DNA of 64,000 nucleotides from Amblyornis subalaris (taxonomy: Eukaryota > Chordata > Aves > Passeriformes > Ptilonorhynchidae): NCBI GenBank assembly GCA_018881555.1, contig JACAXG010000032.1, positions 4,724,837-4,788,836 of the forward strand, given 5' to 3'. The position numbers were made by a program, and so were the translations under genes. Below are positions 36,901 through 47,491 of this stretch, one piece after another; within the stretch, counting starts at the first letter, position 1, and each line of letters opens with the position of its first letter. A model generated the notes under the pieces. It had not been told where the DNA came from, made no database searches, and worked only from the letters and a program-made list of their open reading frames with translations.

Positions 36901-39286
36901 GGGAAGCTGTTAAACAGCAGTTTACCTTCACTTTTTTCTTTTTTTTCTTCATGTAAAGGATTTAAAACTAACACTCATTCCACCATATTATTTTAGATAT
37001 TATTCAACATTCTCCAGGTTTTCTTTTCCCCTAGAATTTATGTTTTCTGTAAGTAATGATAAGAGCATTCATGTCAACAAATTTTAAATCTATTTAGTAA
37101 TTATGCACTTTAAAATAGTCCTTGAAATTTAACAATTAATTGCTGTTCAGCTGTCTGAAAAAAAAATTTTGTGATTAAAAACAAAAATCTGCATTCTTCA
37201 CATTAGACTTATGAACAAGGCAAAAAGTACTTCCAAAAAGAAATCTTTCCTTTTTACTTCCTTGCATTCTATTGAGTAATATGTAATTCAATCTTTTAAA
37301 TTAACTGGATATGTTTTTTTAAAAATGTTCGCGATGTCCTTGCACGTCTCCCGGTTCCTAAAGCTTTGTCATGTTCAAACACCCTTAGGATCTCTCTAGC
37401 ACTACAATGTATTCAGGAAACAAGTTTTTCTTTTGTATGTCTAAAATCTCCCCTTTTTTCTTTATATAATTTGACCCTAATTCTCTTTCCTTAAAAGTCA
37501 ATGGTACTTTTGCTTTGCTATAGGATCTGCTTCTTTAGCTGCTTTATACAGCTGCAGCTCCTTCCAACACTGAACACTTCTTTCATTTAAAAAAAAAGTT
37601 AAAAAAAAAATCCAAATTAAATGTATACTTTATTTAGTAACCAGGTCCTAATGCAAAGTCACTTTGGGATATTGGATATGTTGTTTTCCTTCAAATCATC
37701 TTAGGCCTTCAAGCTAAGAAACATAAAACAATTTTAATGTAAATCATTTAGCATATAAATTTGATTTGGACTAAGAAATAATTGTACAAAAACTGCCAAA
37801 ATTTTAATGCAAAGTATGCATTATCTTGGCTCCTTATGTTGGGATGAAAGAAACCCCACTTTTTAATTATGAATTTAAGTGTTTGGAAAATAATTTTCAG
37901 CCTGAAAGACAAGCCAGTTTTGTTGTTTTTAAAATTATTTGTGTCCAGGAATTTTTCTGGGAGAACATAGATGGAATTCATAGTAAAATAAATTTAATGT
38001 AATTCCATCATTTTTTTGGAAAGCTTGCATGACAGAGTCATATCCCATTAATTCACAGTGATCACTAGAAAGCCAACTGAAAACTACAGAATAATACAAA
38101 CTAGAGCCAAAAAATTTAAACGGTTCACTANAAAAGACCTCACTTATTTTAGGTTTAAAAAAAAGGCATGTTGTCTTCCCCATGATAACTTTGTGCAACA
38201 GCTCTAATTTAAATGACCGTTTTTTAGGAAAACAATTACCTTTTAGGGTTATGAATTCTCACGGTATAATGCTATGTGTTTATATTTTTTCTGGAACACT
38301 TCTGGATGCAGATTCAGACTGCCACAAACACGTAAAATATTCTGCACCACAAGGCAATGACTGAAACAAAATTTCTCTTCTAAAGTTGCTGAAAACTCCA
38401 TAGCTCATGAACACAAATTTGTCTTATTATCCTTATTAGTATTTGTCAAGCTATACCTTCTATTCTCTAACTCTTCCTAAAAGAAAACGTTGGTGAGTGA
38501 CAGAACTGCAAATCCAATCAAATACCATGAAAACTGGCCATAATAAACTTTGCTATAGTGAAACTCCACTTAAGGGTGCAGCAAAATGAAAATCACGGAG
38601 CACGTTTATGCTTTTCGACTGAGCACACTACAGAGCCACTTGAAACTGCTGACAGCCAAGTTTCTTAGGGAGGGAAAGAGCCACACTGAACGTCTTAATA
38701 GGTAATATGAATAATAGTAAGGGTTTCTGAGAACGCTCACCCGTACAGCTCTCGGTAGAGAGTAAGCAAAGGGACCAACTGTAACTTTTGAACATTTAAC
38801 CTAAGCTCGGCTCCTAGTTAAAACACAGATGTGGTGTGAAAGCTCTAATTCACAGCTATTAACTTCCCCCTCCTCAAACACATACAATGAAAAAAAAGAG
38901 GAAAAAGAAGAGATTAAAAAGATATAAAGCCCTGTTTAGGCCAACACGTTGTTACATTTCTTGAGCAAGGACTGTTTTCTAAGTACAATCATTTCCTCCA
39001 ACAAGGTAACTCATGTAAACACCATCAGGGTCATATTGTTTGTTCTGCGCTGCCAGATGGGGGATATAAACCATGCAGAAACAATTTCAGATTTCCACCC
39101 TGATTAGTTCATCTTGAATATTTTCACAGTGTGAATCTGGAAGTCAGAAGTTTACATAATGGTTATAAATTAGGGAGAAATCCTGCTGCCAAGAAAGTCA
39201 CACTCAAGCAAACAAACTGTCTCCTTCCTAACATGTTTTAGGTGTTGCTTATCAAACACATTCTCAGCTGTAGGTGGAAAAAGACC
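33927..39286. other. AT-rich unique DNA, no gene seen
   Basis: No gene or interspersed repeat is identified. It contains an A-rich homopolymer with one C (34097-34120), a T-run followed by a G-run (about 35902-35935, with Ns), and A-runs near 37591-37612. A small isolated cluster of CpG ('gttcgcgatg', 'cacgtctcccgg') lies at 37329-37355 in otherwise CpG-poor DNA. The 38.9-39.25 kb stretch immediately upstream of the first CpG island looks like unique sequence with no repeat character. Confidence 0.45.
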
Positions 39287-39645
39287 TTGAANTCCTCGTC
39301 GGTTTTTGGATTGCTGTTTTCCCACCGCGGGCTGTTCAGTCACAGCGGTGGTTTACCCGCACCGTCCCCATCCCCATCCCGCGCCCGGTGCCCGGCCCGG
39401 CGAGCGGAGCCTTGCGGCAGCCTGCAGCTCCCTCCGGGGGCCAGCGGAGAGCCCGCAGCCTCCCGAAATCCTCGAGGAGCTCTGAGCCATCGGCCAGAGA
39501 AAAACTTCACTGAGCAAAAAATACCCCCTGCGAGTCCTCGAGTCCTGCACACCGAAGAGCTTTGCTACTAGGCTGCCGAAGGGGTGGCCTGTCCTGCACC
39601 CCTGAACTCCTCTCGTCCGCGTTGCGCCTTCCTGAGCTCCTTCAG
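39287..39645. promoter_or_regulatory. CpG island A (candidate promoter)
   Basis: About 360 bases with dense CpG and high G+C (CCACCGCGGG, CCCGCGCCCGG, CCCGGCGAGCGG, CTCGTCCGCG), standing out sharply from AT-rich flanks. In birds such islands usually mark promoters. No TATA box or Kozak-supported long frame is evident. Open frames inside (for example minus 39353-39775, 140 codons) are explained by the high GC content, which depletes stop codons. Whether it forms one promoter domain with island B, 1.5 kb away, is unknown. Confidence 0.6.
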
Positions 39646-40007
39646 AGCATGGCTTTGGCTGGTTTTTANAGTCATCCCAAAACATAAGCCTTAACCCCAG
39701 TATTATTTTACAAAATCTCAACATTATGCCAGTTCTTATTAGACTCGATGGTGGCTGTGGTTGAAAGGAAAACAAAGATCACAGTGTGCCTGTATAGTAG
39801 ATAACAAATACCCAAGTAAGGTTTATGCAAAGGCAACTCTCAAAGCACAGGCAGATGGAGTAGGCAAAAGGTAAAGTTTACACATTCTTTCCAACTGGCT
39901 TGGCAGAGTGCTAAAGCCAGTAAAGCGCTTGCATTTATTCAGAAATCAATTTAAAATCTGCCATGTGCCTGATATATAATTGAAATTTCTGGTTATTGTA
40001 AGTACAG
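39646..40007. other. Unique DNA between CpG island and repeat, nothing seen
   Basis: An AT-rich gap of about 360 bases with one N (39668). No motif is recognised beyond a donor-like TATT|GTAAGT near 39997. Confidence 0.4.
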
Positions 40008-40290
40008 GGGTAAATTCTGCCCTCTAGTACGTGCTCAGCTTCCCTTTAGGATCATCAGGGTTAATGTACATACATGTTAAGGCAGAGTTTAATATTATCT
40101 CTGTGCAGCAGCAAACAACATTAGGTCAAACAAGCCGGTTTCATTTAATACTAAGCATGTTTAAGGAGAAATGTCAGAGTTCAGTTCCGCTGGCTAATGA
40201 TGTAAATCAGGAATCACTGGAGCCAGACACCTATCCTGATCTTATACCCAATTTGTGTTAGGATTACTCCACTGAAATAAATCAGTTCTT
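40008..40290. mobile_element. Palindromic MITE-like repeat (old)
   Basis: Left-end motif 'ggggtaaattctgccctct' and right-half motifs 'gatgtaaatcaggaatcactgga', 'attactccactgaaataaatcag' correspond to a palindromic dispersed repeat seen in turtles, crocodilians and birds ('aaattctgccctc' ends, inner 'gtaaatcaggagtaactccattgaa'). It is degraded and non-coding. The 76-codon open frame inside it is therefore not a gene. Confidence 0.45.
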
Positions 40291-40296
40291 TACCAG

Positions 40297-40363
40297 GAAT
40301 CCATCCTACTGACACATGAGCAGTTCATAAACTTTGCTCAGACAAGGAAATCATGCTATGCAG
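40297..40363 (+). other. Exon-like segment ending in CAG|GTGAGT
   Basis: The donor at 40363/40364 (CAG|GTGAGTAA) matches the splice consensus almost perfectly and lies 0.7 kb downstream of CpG island A. The only nearby acceptor (TTCTTTACCAG at 40286-40296) is mediocre. The segment may therefore be an internal exon of 67 bases, the 3' part of a longer first exon starting near island A, or chance. I see no coding frame of interest. Confidence 0.25.
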
Positions 40364-40454
40364 GTGAGTAAATTTATTTGTGTGGTTTAACTACTTGCTA
40401 AAGTTACTTTTTTATTGCTGCTGCTGAAGTGTTTTCAGCTGAAAATTACTTCTC

Positions 40455-40650
40455 TTTTTAAACAGTTTTGCAGGAAATACCAGTCTCTTCTCTTCTCCCT
40501 TTTGTTTTTCCCTTTTCTTTCCTTTTCCCATTTCTTTTATTTTTCCCTTTTCTTTCCTTTTGTCTCTTCATTCAGTCTTTTTTCTCCTCCCCCCATTATC
40601 TTTCTTTTCTTTTTTCTTTTCGTCTGTCATTCCATTCCCCTCCCTGACAC
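40455..40650 (+). repeat. Polypyrimidine tract with internal 22-bp direct repeat
   Basis: Almost pure C/T for nearly 200 bases. Within it a 22-base block (beginning TTTTTCCCTTTTCTTTCC) occurs twice, about 39 bases apart, around 40504 and 40543. Long homopurine/homopyrimidine tracts of this kind can adopt triplex (H-DNA) form. It lies between the two CpG islands. Confidence 0.8.
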
Positions 40651-40744
40651 ATACATAAGGACCATATGAAAAACAAACCTCCTCAAACATATCTTTTCAA
40701 AATTTTCTAACCAAAGGGCAGGTTTTCACGTTTTAATGAAAATA

Positions 40745-40855
40745 CCACAGGTTTTGGGGTTTGGTTTGGTTTGTTTTTTCTTGTTGTTGTGTTCGTTTGT
40801 TTCGTGTTTTGNTGTGGGTTTTGGTTTTGGTTTTTTTTTTCCCTGTTGTTGTTAT
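40745..40855 (+). repeat. G/T-rich low-complexity tract
   Basis: About 110 bases dominated by TTTGG, TTGTT and GTTTT motifs with one N at 40812. Low complexity only. Confidence 0.8.
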
Positions 40856-40896
40856 TTTGAGAAGGAAAAGGCATGTTTCTCAGTTAATTCACTTAC

Positions 40897-41130
40897 CTAC
40901 AGAGAGACAAGTCTTTCAGGAGGCAGAAAGCAGCTGGAGCCCTGGGGCGCAGTGGGCAGAATCCCACCCNGGCTCTGCTGTGCCGCAATCAGTTGAGTTT
41001 TGCCAGGGGGCAAGACCTGCGCTAACGTCAGAATTAACCCCTGCGCTAAAGCGCTTCAAATACTAAAAGCAGACACTAGGTAGCATATGCTAAACTTCCA
41101 GCTGTATTTCTCATGATCGATAGGTTGCTG
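40897..41130 (-). other. Candidate first exon on minus strand leaving CpG island B
   Basis: On the minus strand the end of this segment reads CTGTAG|GTAAGTGAAT, a strong splice donor with the exon boundary at 40897. The sequence upstream on the same strand runs straight into CpG island B. A transcript starting in the island and spliced at 40897 is plausible. The open frame at 41076-41438 (minus, 120 codons, Arg/Pro/Gly-rich) stops before the donor, so any such exon would be 5' UTR or non-coding RNA. The transcription start is unknown; the left limit given is the edge of the island. Confidence 0.35.
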
Positions 41131-41680
41131 ATACGCTCTAACCCTCTACCGAGGGGCCGCCCCGGGTGCTCCGGCCGGGCGGAGCGGGGTCCGGGGCTGA
41201 GGCTGCCGCTGCCGCGGCCGGGGCGCACCTGGGAGACCCCGGGCGAGGATGCGCTGCTGCGGGCTGCAGCCTCCTCCGCGGCCAGGAGCCGGGAAACAGC
41301 TGCTCCCTGGCGCTGGAGGCGCTGACCGGAGCGTGCGAGCTGCCGGCGGGGCTGCCCCGGGCCGGGCTGGGCCGGCGGGTCCCGGAGGGGGCTCGGCCTC
41401 CCCTCGCCCCGCTCGCCTCCTCGCTCCTTCCCCCTCACAAGCTGTATAATGGCGCCTCCTGCCTACCGGCACAAGGAAGCTGCCTCTGGAAGCTCAGCCG
41501 AGCTTTTTCCTGTTGCCGCGCCGAGCTCCTTGGATGGCTGCAGCGCCGTGTCCCGCGGGACTGGCAGGGGACAGCGAGGTGTGCGGGGAGCTCCGGGGCC
41601 GGAGCCCGCTCCTTGCTCAGCACAGGCCAAGGTCTCCCTGCCCCACACCAGGTGTGGCCCCTAAGAGACCCACCTGAGGT
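41131..41680. promoter_or_regulatory. CpG island B (candidate divergent promoter)
   Basis: About 550 bases of very high G+C and CpG density, including a GC box (GGGCGG at 41177-41182) and numerous CCGG and CGCG elements. A TATAAT stretch at 41445-41450 could act as a weak TATA-like element for plus-strand starts near 41475. Strong donors flank the island on both sides and point outward (minus 40897, plus 41801). Overlapping open frames on both strands (up to 189 codons plus, 120 and 115 minus) are low-complexity Ala/Gly/Pro/Arg-rich and follow from stop-codon depletion. No conserved domain is recognised. Confidence 0.7.
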
Positions 41681-41801
41681 CCCTCGGGCAATGGAGGGAG
41701 ATGGACAGACACCCTCGGAACCCAACACCCCATAAGTGCCGTTCTCCCCACTGAGCACGGCAGGAACTTTGCAGAGGTCCAAAGCTCAGCGGAGCTGCCA
41801 G
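41475..41801 (+). other. Candidate first exon on plus strand leaving CpG island B
   Basis: The right boundary is the donor GCCAG|GTGAGC at 41801/41802. The start is a guess placed about 25-30 bases after the TATAAT stretch. Frames inside end before the donor (stops at about 41662 and 41735), so the exon would be untranslated or part of a non-coding RNA. No acceptor upstream is as good as the donor, which fits a first exon. I recognise no gene. Confidence 0.35.
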
Positions 41802-42658
41802 GTGAGCTGAACTCTACTTGCAGACCCATGCTATGGTAGATGCCGTCTGCAAGGGCCGTGCTTCCTCGTAGGTTATCATTTTCCTCTGCTTCCTGCCCAC
41901 AGACCAAGGAAAACCCCAGGCACAGGTAACAGCAGCTACCTTGGTCACTGTCCTTGACTAACAGCCGGTAGGTTTTGAGCCTCAGCACTATTTGGTGGCT
42001 ATGGAGCATAGATGAGGCCTCAAACTGGGGGCAAGACAGCGTTTTGCACAGATACTGACTACAGAAGATGAAAGGGAAACACAGACAATGATGGTGTCAT
42101 TCATGCTGTACTGATTCTGTTGCACACAGGTTCAGTACTGTATAAATTAAATGAGTTTAAAACAAGTGGCTTTACAGAGGACAATGAGGTACCCAGACTT
42201 CTTTAGAATATATTCTGCTAATTATTTGTTAGCGTGTTTAAGAGGATCTGCCTTCACGTCTAGCTACAATTGCCTCATTTTTTTTCTCTACATATCAATG
42301 TGGCTCAACCAAATCTCAGGCCAAATAGGACGGACACTATTAAGCATCTAAACTCTTATCTGCTATACTTAACTGTGTAAATTCCTGATTTTCTTATTGT
42401 CAAATGCTTTTGTGTCAAGTAAATGTCTAATACTCCCAGTAAGCATTATATGAAGCACAAATATTGCAAATAAAATCAGGACTTCTCTAGATGGTTTTAA
42501 ACATGAGGCATAAGTTGCTGACGCAGATTTCCTCACATGATTTCTCACATATACAGCAATACATTCAAGTGAATATGGAAATCTCTTTCATTTACATTGA
42601 AAAAGGTATATTTTAACACTCACATCTAAATGTACTCCTCCTGAGCTTTCTGCACATA
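41802..42658. other. Unique DNA, no gene seen
   Basis: The composition falls back to AT-rich background within a few hundred bases of the island. No repeat or gene is recognised. Confidence 0.5.
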
Positions 42659-42685
42659 ATATATATATATATATACATATATATA
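42659..42685. repeat. (AT)n microsatellite
   Basis: A short AT dinucleotide run with a single C interruption. Confidence 0.9.
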
Positions 42686-44884
42686 GTGAACCACCTGTGC
42701 CTTTCAGCCGTGAAGAAGATGACACTTCAGCCTTTTCAAAACAGCCCTGAGCTATGTCAAGAAACAGTCCTGGTCCCACTCAGCTGTGTTTTTCAGTCCC
42801 GTGGATGATATCTAGCTGGTCTATGAATGCTCATGGAATCAAAATGTATAGATATACCATAATTGCACGAGTTTGGAGCACCATCTAAAATAACTGTTCT
42901 CAGAATATCTCCAAGACTCACACTCCACAAAGCTCTGCCTTTATAAACACAATGAACTCAAGGAAGAATGTATAAACTCTCCCTTCACACACCTTTGCCC
43001 TTATTTTCTCTTTAGAAAGGAAGAATCTCAGCTTAATGCAGTTATATCTTTGGTGACGATACATCTGCAGCCTTTCAAGAGTCAGTTGTTCTCTCTCAAG
43101 CTCTTCCTTTAGGTCCTAAAAAAACACAGACCATGGACTAAATGCTATCTAAATGGAGGCTTTCCTACCAAGGCAGAAAAAGATATTCACCTGATTCCCA
43201 ACAGTGATGCCTCTATAACCCATCTCTCATGTTAGGAACATCACGCTCTGGCCACACTGTTGTTTCTGAGTCATCTTGTGCATAGGCATCTGCATTTCAG
43301 ATAATCTATTTCTCTCCTTGTAACTACTTTTTGTTCTTTCTTTTCATTCAGGAAAGTCCTGTGGGCATGTGGGCTACAGCCAGACTGCTGCTGTTCAGGA
43401 TTTTTAATGTATCCACCACCCACATGACCAAAAATTGAAAAGAGAAATTTTTCCCTTAAAATCTCTGAAGTGTACAACAGGGAGACCAAATATTATTTAT
43501 TTTTGCTTTTCTTCCTCTCTTTTTTCTCCCCAATGATGCATTTAGTTTCATTTAAAGGAAAGAGAGAAGATGAAAATAGAAAAGTGAAGGGGAAAAGAAT
43601 CACTGCGTTTGATAATTTCTCCATTTAAATATTAAAAAGACTTTGACATGAGCTGGAGAATGGAAGGGTGGGTAGAACCTATTCCCAGGACTACTGCTTG
43701 CTGGAATCAATTTTCTGGAAGACTGGTTTCATAGTGCCACATCACATCAGATTACATTCTGATTATTATATCTTTTTACACTAAGACAGAAAAGTATTTT
43801 GCTAATTTTTTTAATATAATTTACAAAAATATAACAGAATTCAGCAGGCACATTGCTGAAAACCATAAAACCACAAGAACTAGGAATGTGTTCATAAGTT
43901 TATTTCAATGTGACAGCCAATGCTTTGCCAGCTTTCTCAAAGCTATTCATGTGCTTGTTGGTCAGATAAGAGCTAATTGGACTCTTCAAAAATCAGAGGT
44001 AACCACTGAAGAGAAAAACTCATTATAGCTTTATCTACAGGCCAGAAAATACTGTTAAAATTCCCAGCCATCACTACTGGCCTATGATGCCTTGTCAAAG
44101 TGAGTGGAAAAATATCTTTTTAATTCTGTATGCTTTTCCTAAAAAAAGAACAAAAACAAAAACAAAAAAAAACAAACCCACCAAACCAAAAGCCACACAA
44201 AAAACCCAAACCACCAACTTTAAATGTTTTTACCTTAATGCAAAACAAACAAAAAAAAAGGTCTTTAGCTGAAACTAAAGGACATTTCTGCGCCCATGCA
44301 CAAAATACAAATTAGTAAAGGGTTTGTTTTTCACATTGAGTATGCAACATTACAAGACAAGGAAATCTTTTCTGGAAGTCAGAAACATCTGTAACTACAA
44401 TTACAATGCCTATAGAACATTATGATGCTGATGTTTAATTGGAAAACTCACTGTACAAGACACTTAGAATCAAAGCAGGCTTTTTTAATCAGCAACATCT
44501 ATTCCAACCCTCTTCATCAAAGACAGTGTGGGTAACTCCTTGGCTGACAGCAGTGGGACCAGGTTTGTAGCTGATAAGCCAAGAGATTTGTCGTAACGCA
44601 CCAGAGAAGTGGTCTCTGGTCTGATCAGACGTTATTTGTTGGCTCTGAGGAGGCAGGGATGCTGTCTTGAGAGACATCAGGTCTGTGGTTGCAGCTGGAA
44701 GGGAGCTGGCAATTTTAGCTCATTTAACTNCTCCATCTCTGTAACTGCTTGTGGGGTGATTCGAGAGCATCAAGATCTGCTCGAATTCCTCACCAACACC
44801 CTCCGACTGCCAAAAGTGGAAGATGGGAGAGGGACCACACATAGCCACAGCTCCTGCCTGTTAACAATTAAAATGTGCTTGCAG
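42686..44884. other. Unique DNA, A/C-rich patch, no gene seen
   Basis: A low-complexity A/C-rich patch ('aaaacaaaaac', 'ccaaaccaaaagcc') covers about 44138-44215 and 44243-44260. Frames through it are Lys/Thr/Pro low-complexity and not credible genes. Confidence 0.5.
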
Positions 44885-44944
44885 AAAATTAACAATGAAA
44901 ATCTTAGCTATGTCATATTCATTCTCTCACACATGAATTATGAG
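44885..44944 (+). other. Exon-like segment, 60 bases, open in phase 0, unproven
   Basis: It lies between a moderate acceptor (GTGCTTGCAG) and the donor TATGAG|GTGAGC. It is exactly 20 codons long and open, beginning KINNENLSYVIF. It belongs to a longer open frame (44609-44974, 121 codons) that also reads through the supposed intron boundaries, which weakens the case for a real exon. No family is recognised. Confidence 0.2.
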
Positions 44945-45797
44945 GTGAGCCCTTACTTTTGCACATATTTGTGATACCACATTTCCCACACTCTAATGTA
45001 GTCTCCTTTTTGTATTTAGTCAATGAAGCCTGGCTGGCAGCAAATGATACACTTTGGGTATCATTTATATCTTATATGCACATAAATTGGGTGTAGTGGG
45101 AGGAAGAGAACCCATGGGTCAGGCACATGAATAAACAAGTAGAAGCGAGTAATAGCCATGATACTATCCTTGTCCTCTCACAGCATGGTGAAAGTGGGGT
45201 TCTCTGAACCACCTGCACCTTGTAGCTCCTTGCATATGTAAATGCTCCAAACGAAAATTAAATCAATAGCTATGGGCCACCTTCGAGACTTCAGCAGTAG
45301 CTCCTTAGGTTTCCCTGTGTCTGTCCTCAAAGTAAAGAATTGCCTGCACTTCATGTCCATAACACATTGATAAAAAAAATATTCACAGAGTAGGAAACAG
45401 CAGCAAGAGCAAACTTTTGCAAGCAGAGACTAAACTAGAGTTTCCCAGGTTCTCTGTGCCCCACATCAGCACAATTTGGTATGGTGTGAGGTGCCAGCAT
45501 CCATCATGCTCAAGGCAGCCACCTGTGGCCTGAAGGTTTAGAGCAAGGCTGGTTACCTTGCACTCCCTTTGTCCCCAATGGGTAGGAGTAGGTACTTCTA
45601 GGGTACCAAGTGACTCAGCTGACAAGTAGACATAAAAGTGGGTGGCATTGTTCCCTTCAGAACTGCACCTATTTCATCTCCATTTGCTCTAAAGGAGACC
45701 CTGAACGACAACCTCAGATCTAGGTTGTACATTGTAAACAGAAAATTAGGAGAAAGTACTTCCACCCCAACTATGAAATGCAAACTAGGAAGTGAGC
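44945..45797. other. Unique DNA, no gene seen
   Basis: Nothing recognised. It ends at a T(14) run (45798-45811) just before the CR1 fragments. Confidence 0.5.
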
Positions 45798-45825
45798 TTT
45801 TTTTTTTTTTTCTAAAGGCCAAATA

Positions 45826-45904
45826 ATCATAGAATCATGGGATGGTTTGGGTTGGAAGGGACCAGGAAAGATGCCCTCCTTGATTTGTTGCTTGTTAACA
45901 GAGT
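45826..45904 (-). mobile_element. CR1 LINE 3' tip, minus strand (avian type)
   Basis: Read on the plus strand it starts with two terminal 8-mers (AATCATAGAATCATGG) and continues 'gatggtttgggttggaagggacca'. This is the reverse complement of the hallmark avian CR1 3' end. Only about 80 bases remain before the sequence switches to the oppositely oriented CR1 next to it. Confidence 0.85.
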
Positions 45905-46410
45905 TAAGTGGTGATTGGTGGCCATCTTGGCCACAGTAACCACAAAGTCATCAAGTTTAAAATCTTTGTTGACAGGAGGAGAAGTGCCCGTGAAACTTCC
46001 ACCCTGGACATGAGGAGAGCAGGCTTCAGACTGCTCAGGGAATTAGTGAGTAAGGTCCCCTGGGAAAACACTTTTGAAGGTGCTGGTGTCCATCGGTGCT
46101 GGTCGCTTTTTAAGCACTACCTCCTAAGGACACAGGAGTAGGCAATTCCAAAATGTTGGAAGGGAAGCAAACGAGGCAAAAGACAGAGGCTTGAGCAAAT
46201 GAGGCTTGGCTGAGGAGGGATCTTCTTTTGGAGCTAAGGGGAAAAAAGAAGGACCATGGTTGTGAGAACTGTCAACTCCCAGTCGACCCTGAACTTGTGT
46301 GGGATCTGCTGCTCCAGCTGGATCCCTGTAAGTCTGTGGGGCTTGATGGGATTCCCTCTGCCATGGGAGTGTTGGGGGTTAGATGATCTTTAAAATTACC
46401 TCTTTCTACT
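45905..46410 (+). mobile_element. CR1 LINE, endonuclease-RT linker plus 3' end, plus strand, internally deleted
   Basis: The open frame at 45908-46141 carries a clear CR1 ORF2 signature between the endonuclease and reverse transcriptase domains: HSNHKVIKFKI, then TLDMRRAGFRLLRELVSKVPW, then WSLFKHYLL. After the stop at 46139 the nucleotide similarity continues ('aaacgaggcaaaagacag', 'ggcttggctgaggagggatc', 'ggagctaaggggaaaaaag'). It then jumps to 'cctgtaagtctgtggggcttgatggg', a block about 0.5 kb further on in full CR1, and finally to a probable 3' end ('ctgccatggga', 'ttagatgatctttaaa'). Most of the reverse transcriptase is deleted. It is a dead copy. Confidence 0.8.
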
Positions 46411-47431
46411 TAGTTTTATTCTTTTTGTCCAAAACCACAGCCATGAAAAATGCAGATAGAATACACTGTGGTGTGCTGACATGCTGGCAGAAAGAACAAG
46501 GGTTCAGATTTCGATGTGGAAGAGCCATTTTGAGGAATTTCTGGCCTGTTGGGAGGTTCATGAAGTGGAAGGGAAGAAAAGAACTGGAATGAAAATATAG
46601 AGGAAAAGAAAACTGGTGCACACATAACCATAAGAAGGAGGCCTTTAGATGCTCAGCAATGTGTTCATTATCTTTTGTTGGTAATGTTTTTTGACTTCCA
46701 CAGTAACACAGGAATTTGCCTCAGCCGTGCCTGAGTTGTGCTGCTTCTGAGAGCAATTCCTGCCCCAGTGGTGGTGACCATGGTGCAGCCAGCACCAGGT
46801 GGCACTGCCAGAGCTGCTGTGGAGAAGGGACAGGGGCTTCACCAGGAACTTGTGTAAGTAGCAAAAAAATCAAGTACAGTCCTAGTATATTAATCCTATT
46901 TAGCATATAGGATTTGGGTTTCTTGATTTTTGGGGGGTTTTATTTCACATTTTTTTGTTCCTAGGACTCCCACATTGATGCTTATATTGAAATTCCCGAT
47001 GGCAAACGTTTGTGTCAGTGCTATTTGTGAAAAGCTCCTGTCAAAACCGATTTATACTGTAAAATTCAACGAACAACATTAAAAATAAACTATGATGTGC
47101 CTTGCTAATGTCTTATATGTAAGAAATGATGCATTAATGCCTGGAATCACAGGGACCACATTATCACAGTACTCTCTTGTCAATAGATTTTGTGGATTTG
47201 GAAGCAGCCATTTCCAAACGCTATATATAGGGGTACAAATTGCTTCTCTTTCAGTGAATAAAGACTGGAGAACAGTCTGATGATTGCAAAGCTTAACACT
47301 CTTTGGAGAGATACCCGAGTTTTTAGCAGTGTATGAGTACACCTGTAACGGGTATTTTCTCCTTCTTGTCATGGTTTGGTATGTTTAAAAAAACCACTGC
47401 GTACCATTATAACCAGATGGAGGAGTACAAA
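46411..47431. other. Unique DNA, no gene seen
   Basis: A GC-richer stretch at 46700-46850 encodes a Cys/Ser-rich open frame of 64 codons (plus) with no recognisable spacing of a known domain. A perfect TATATATA box-like string occurs at 47221-47228. No gene is recognised. Confidence 0.45.
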
Positions 47432-47491
47432 GGGAAGGAAGGAAGGAAGGAAGGAAGGAAGGAAGGAAGGAAGGAAGGAAGGAAGGAAGGA
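47432..47491 (+). repeat. (GGAA)15 microsatellite
   Basis: About 15 uninterrupted GGAA units. GGAA is the ETS-factor core, and long GGAA arrays in mammals can be bound by ETS-family proteins. Function here is unknown and the array is probably highly polymorphic. A second array of the complementary unit lies at 58.1 kb. Confidence 0.95.

Noticed and set aside
39353..39775. 140-codon minus-strand frame over CpG island A
   Set aside because: Same GC effect; half of it extends into AT-rich DNA with no conserved motif.
41166..41735. 189-codon open frame in CpG island B and its overlapping frames on both strands
   Set aside because: High GC content depletes stop codons, so several frames are open at once. 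The products are Ala/Gly/Pro/Arg-rich with no recognisable family.
46716..46910. Cys/Ser-rich 64-codon frame possibly resembling a secreted peptide
   Set aside because: No signal peptide, no family-like cysteine spacing, and an antisense frame is open over the same bases.
47221..47255. Perfect TATA-like string that could be a promoter
   Set aside because: AT-rich DNA produces such strings by chance, and no GC box, CpG enrichment or downstream exon signal accompanies it.
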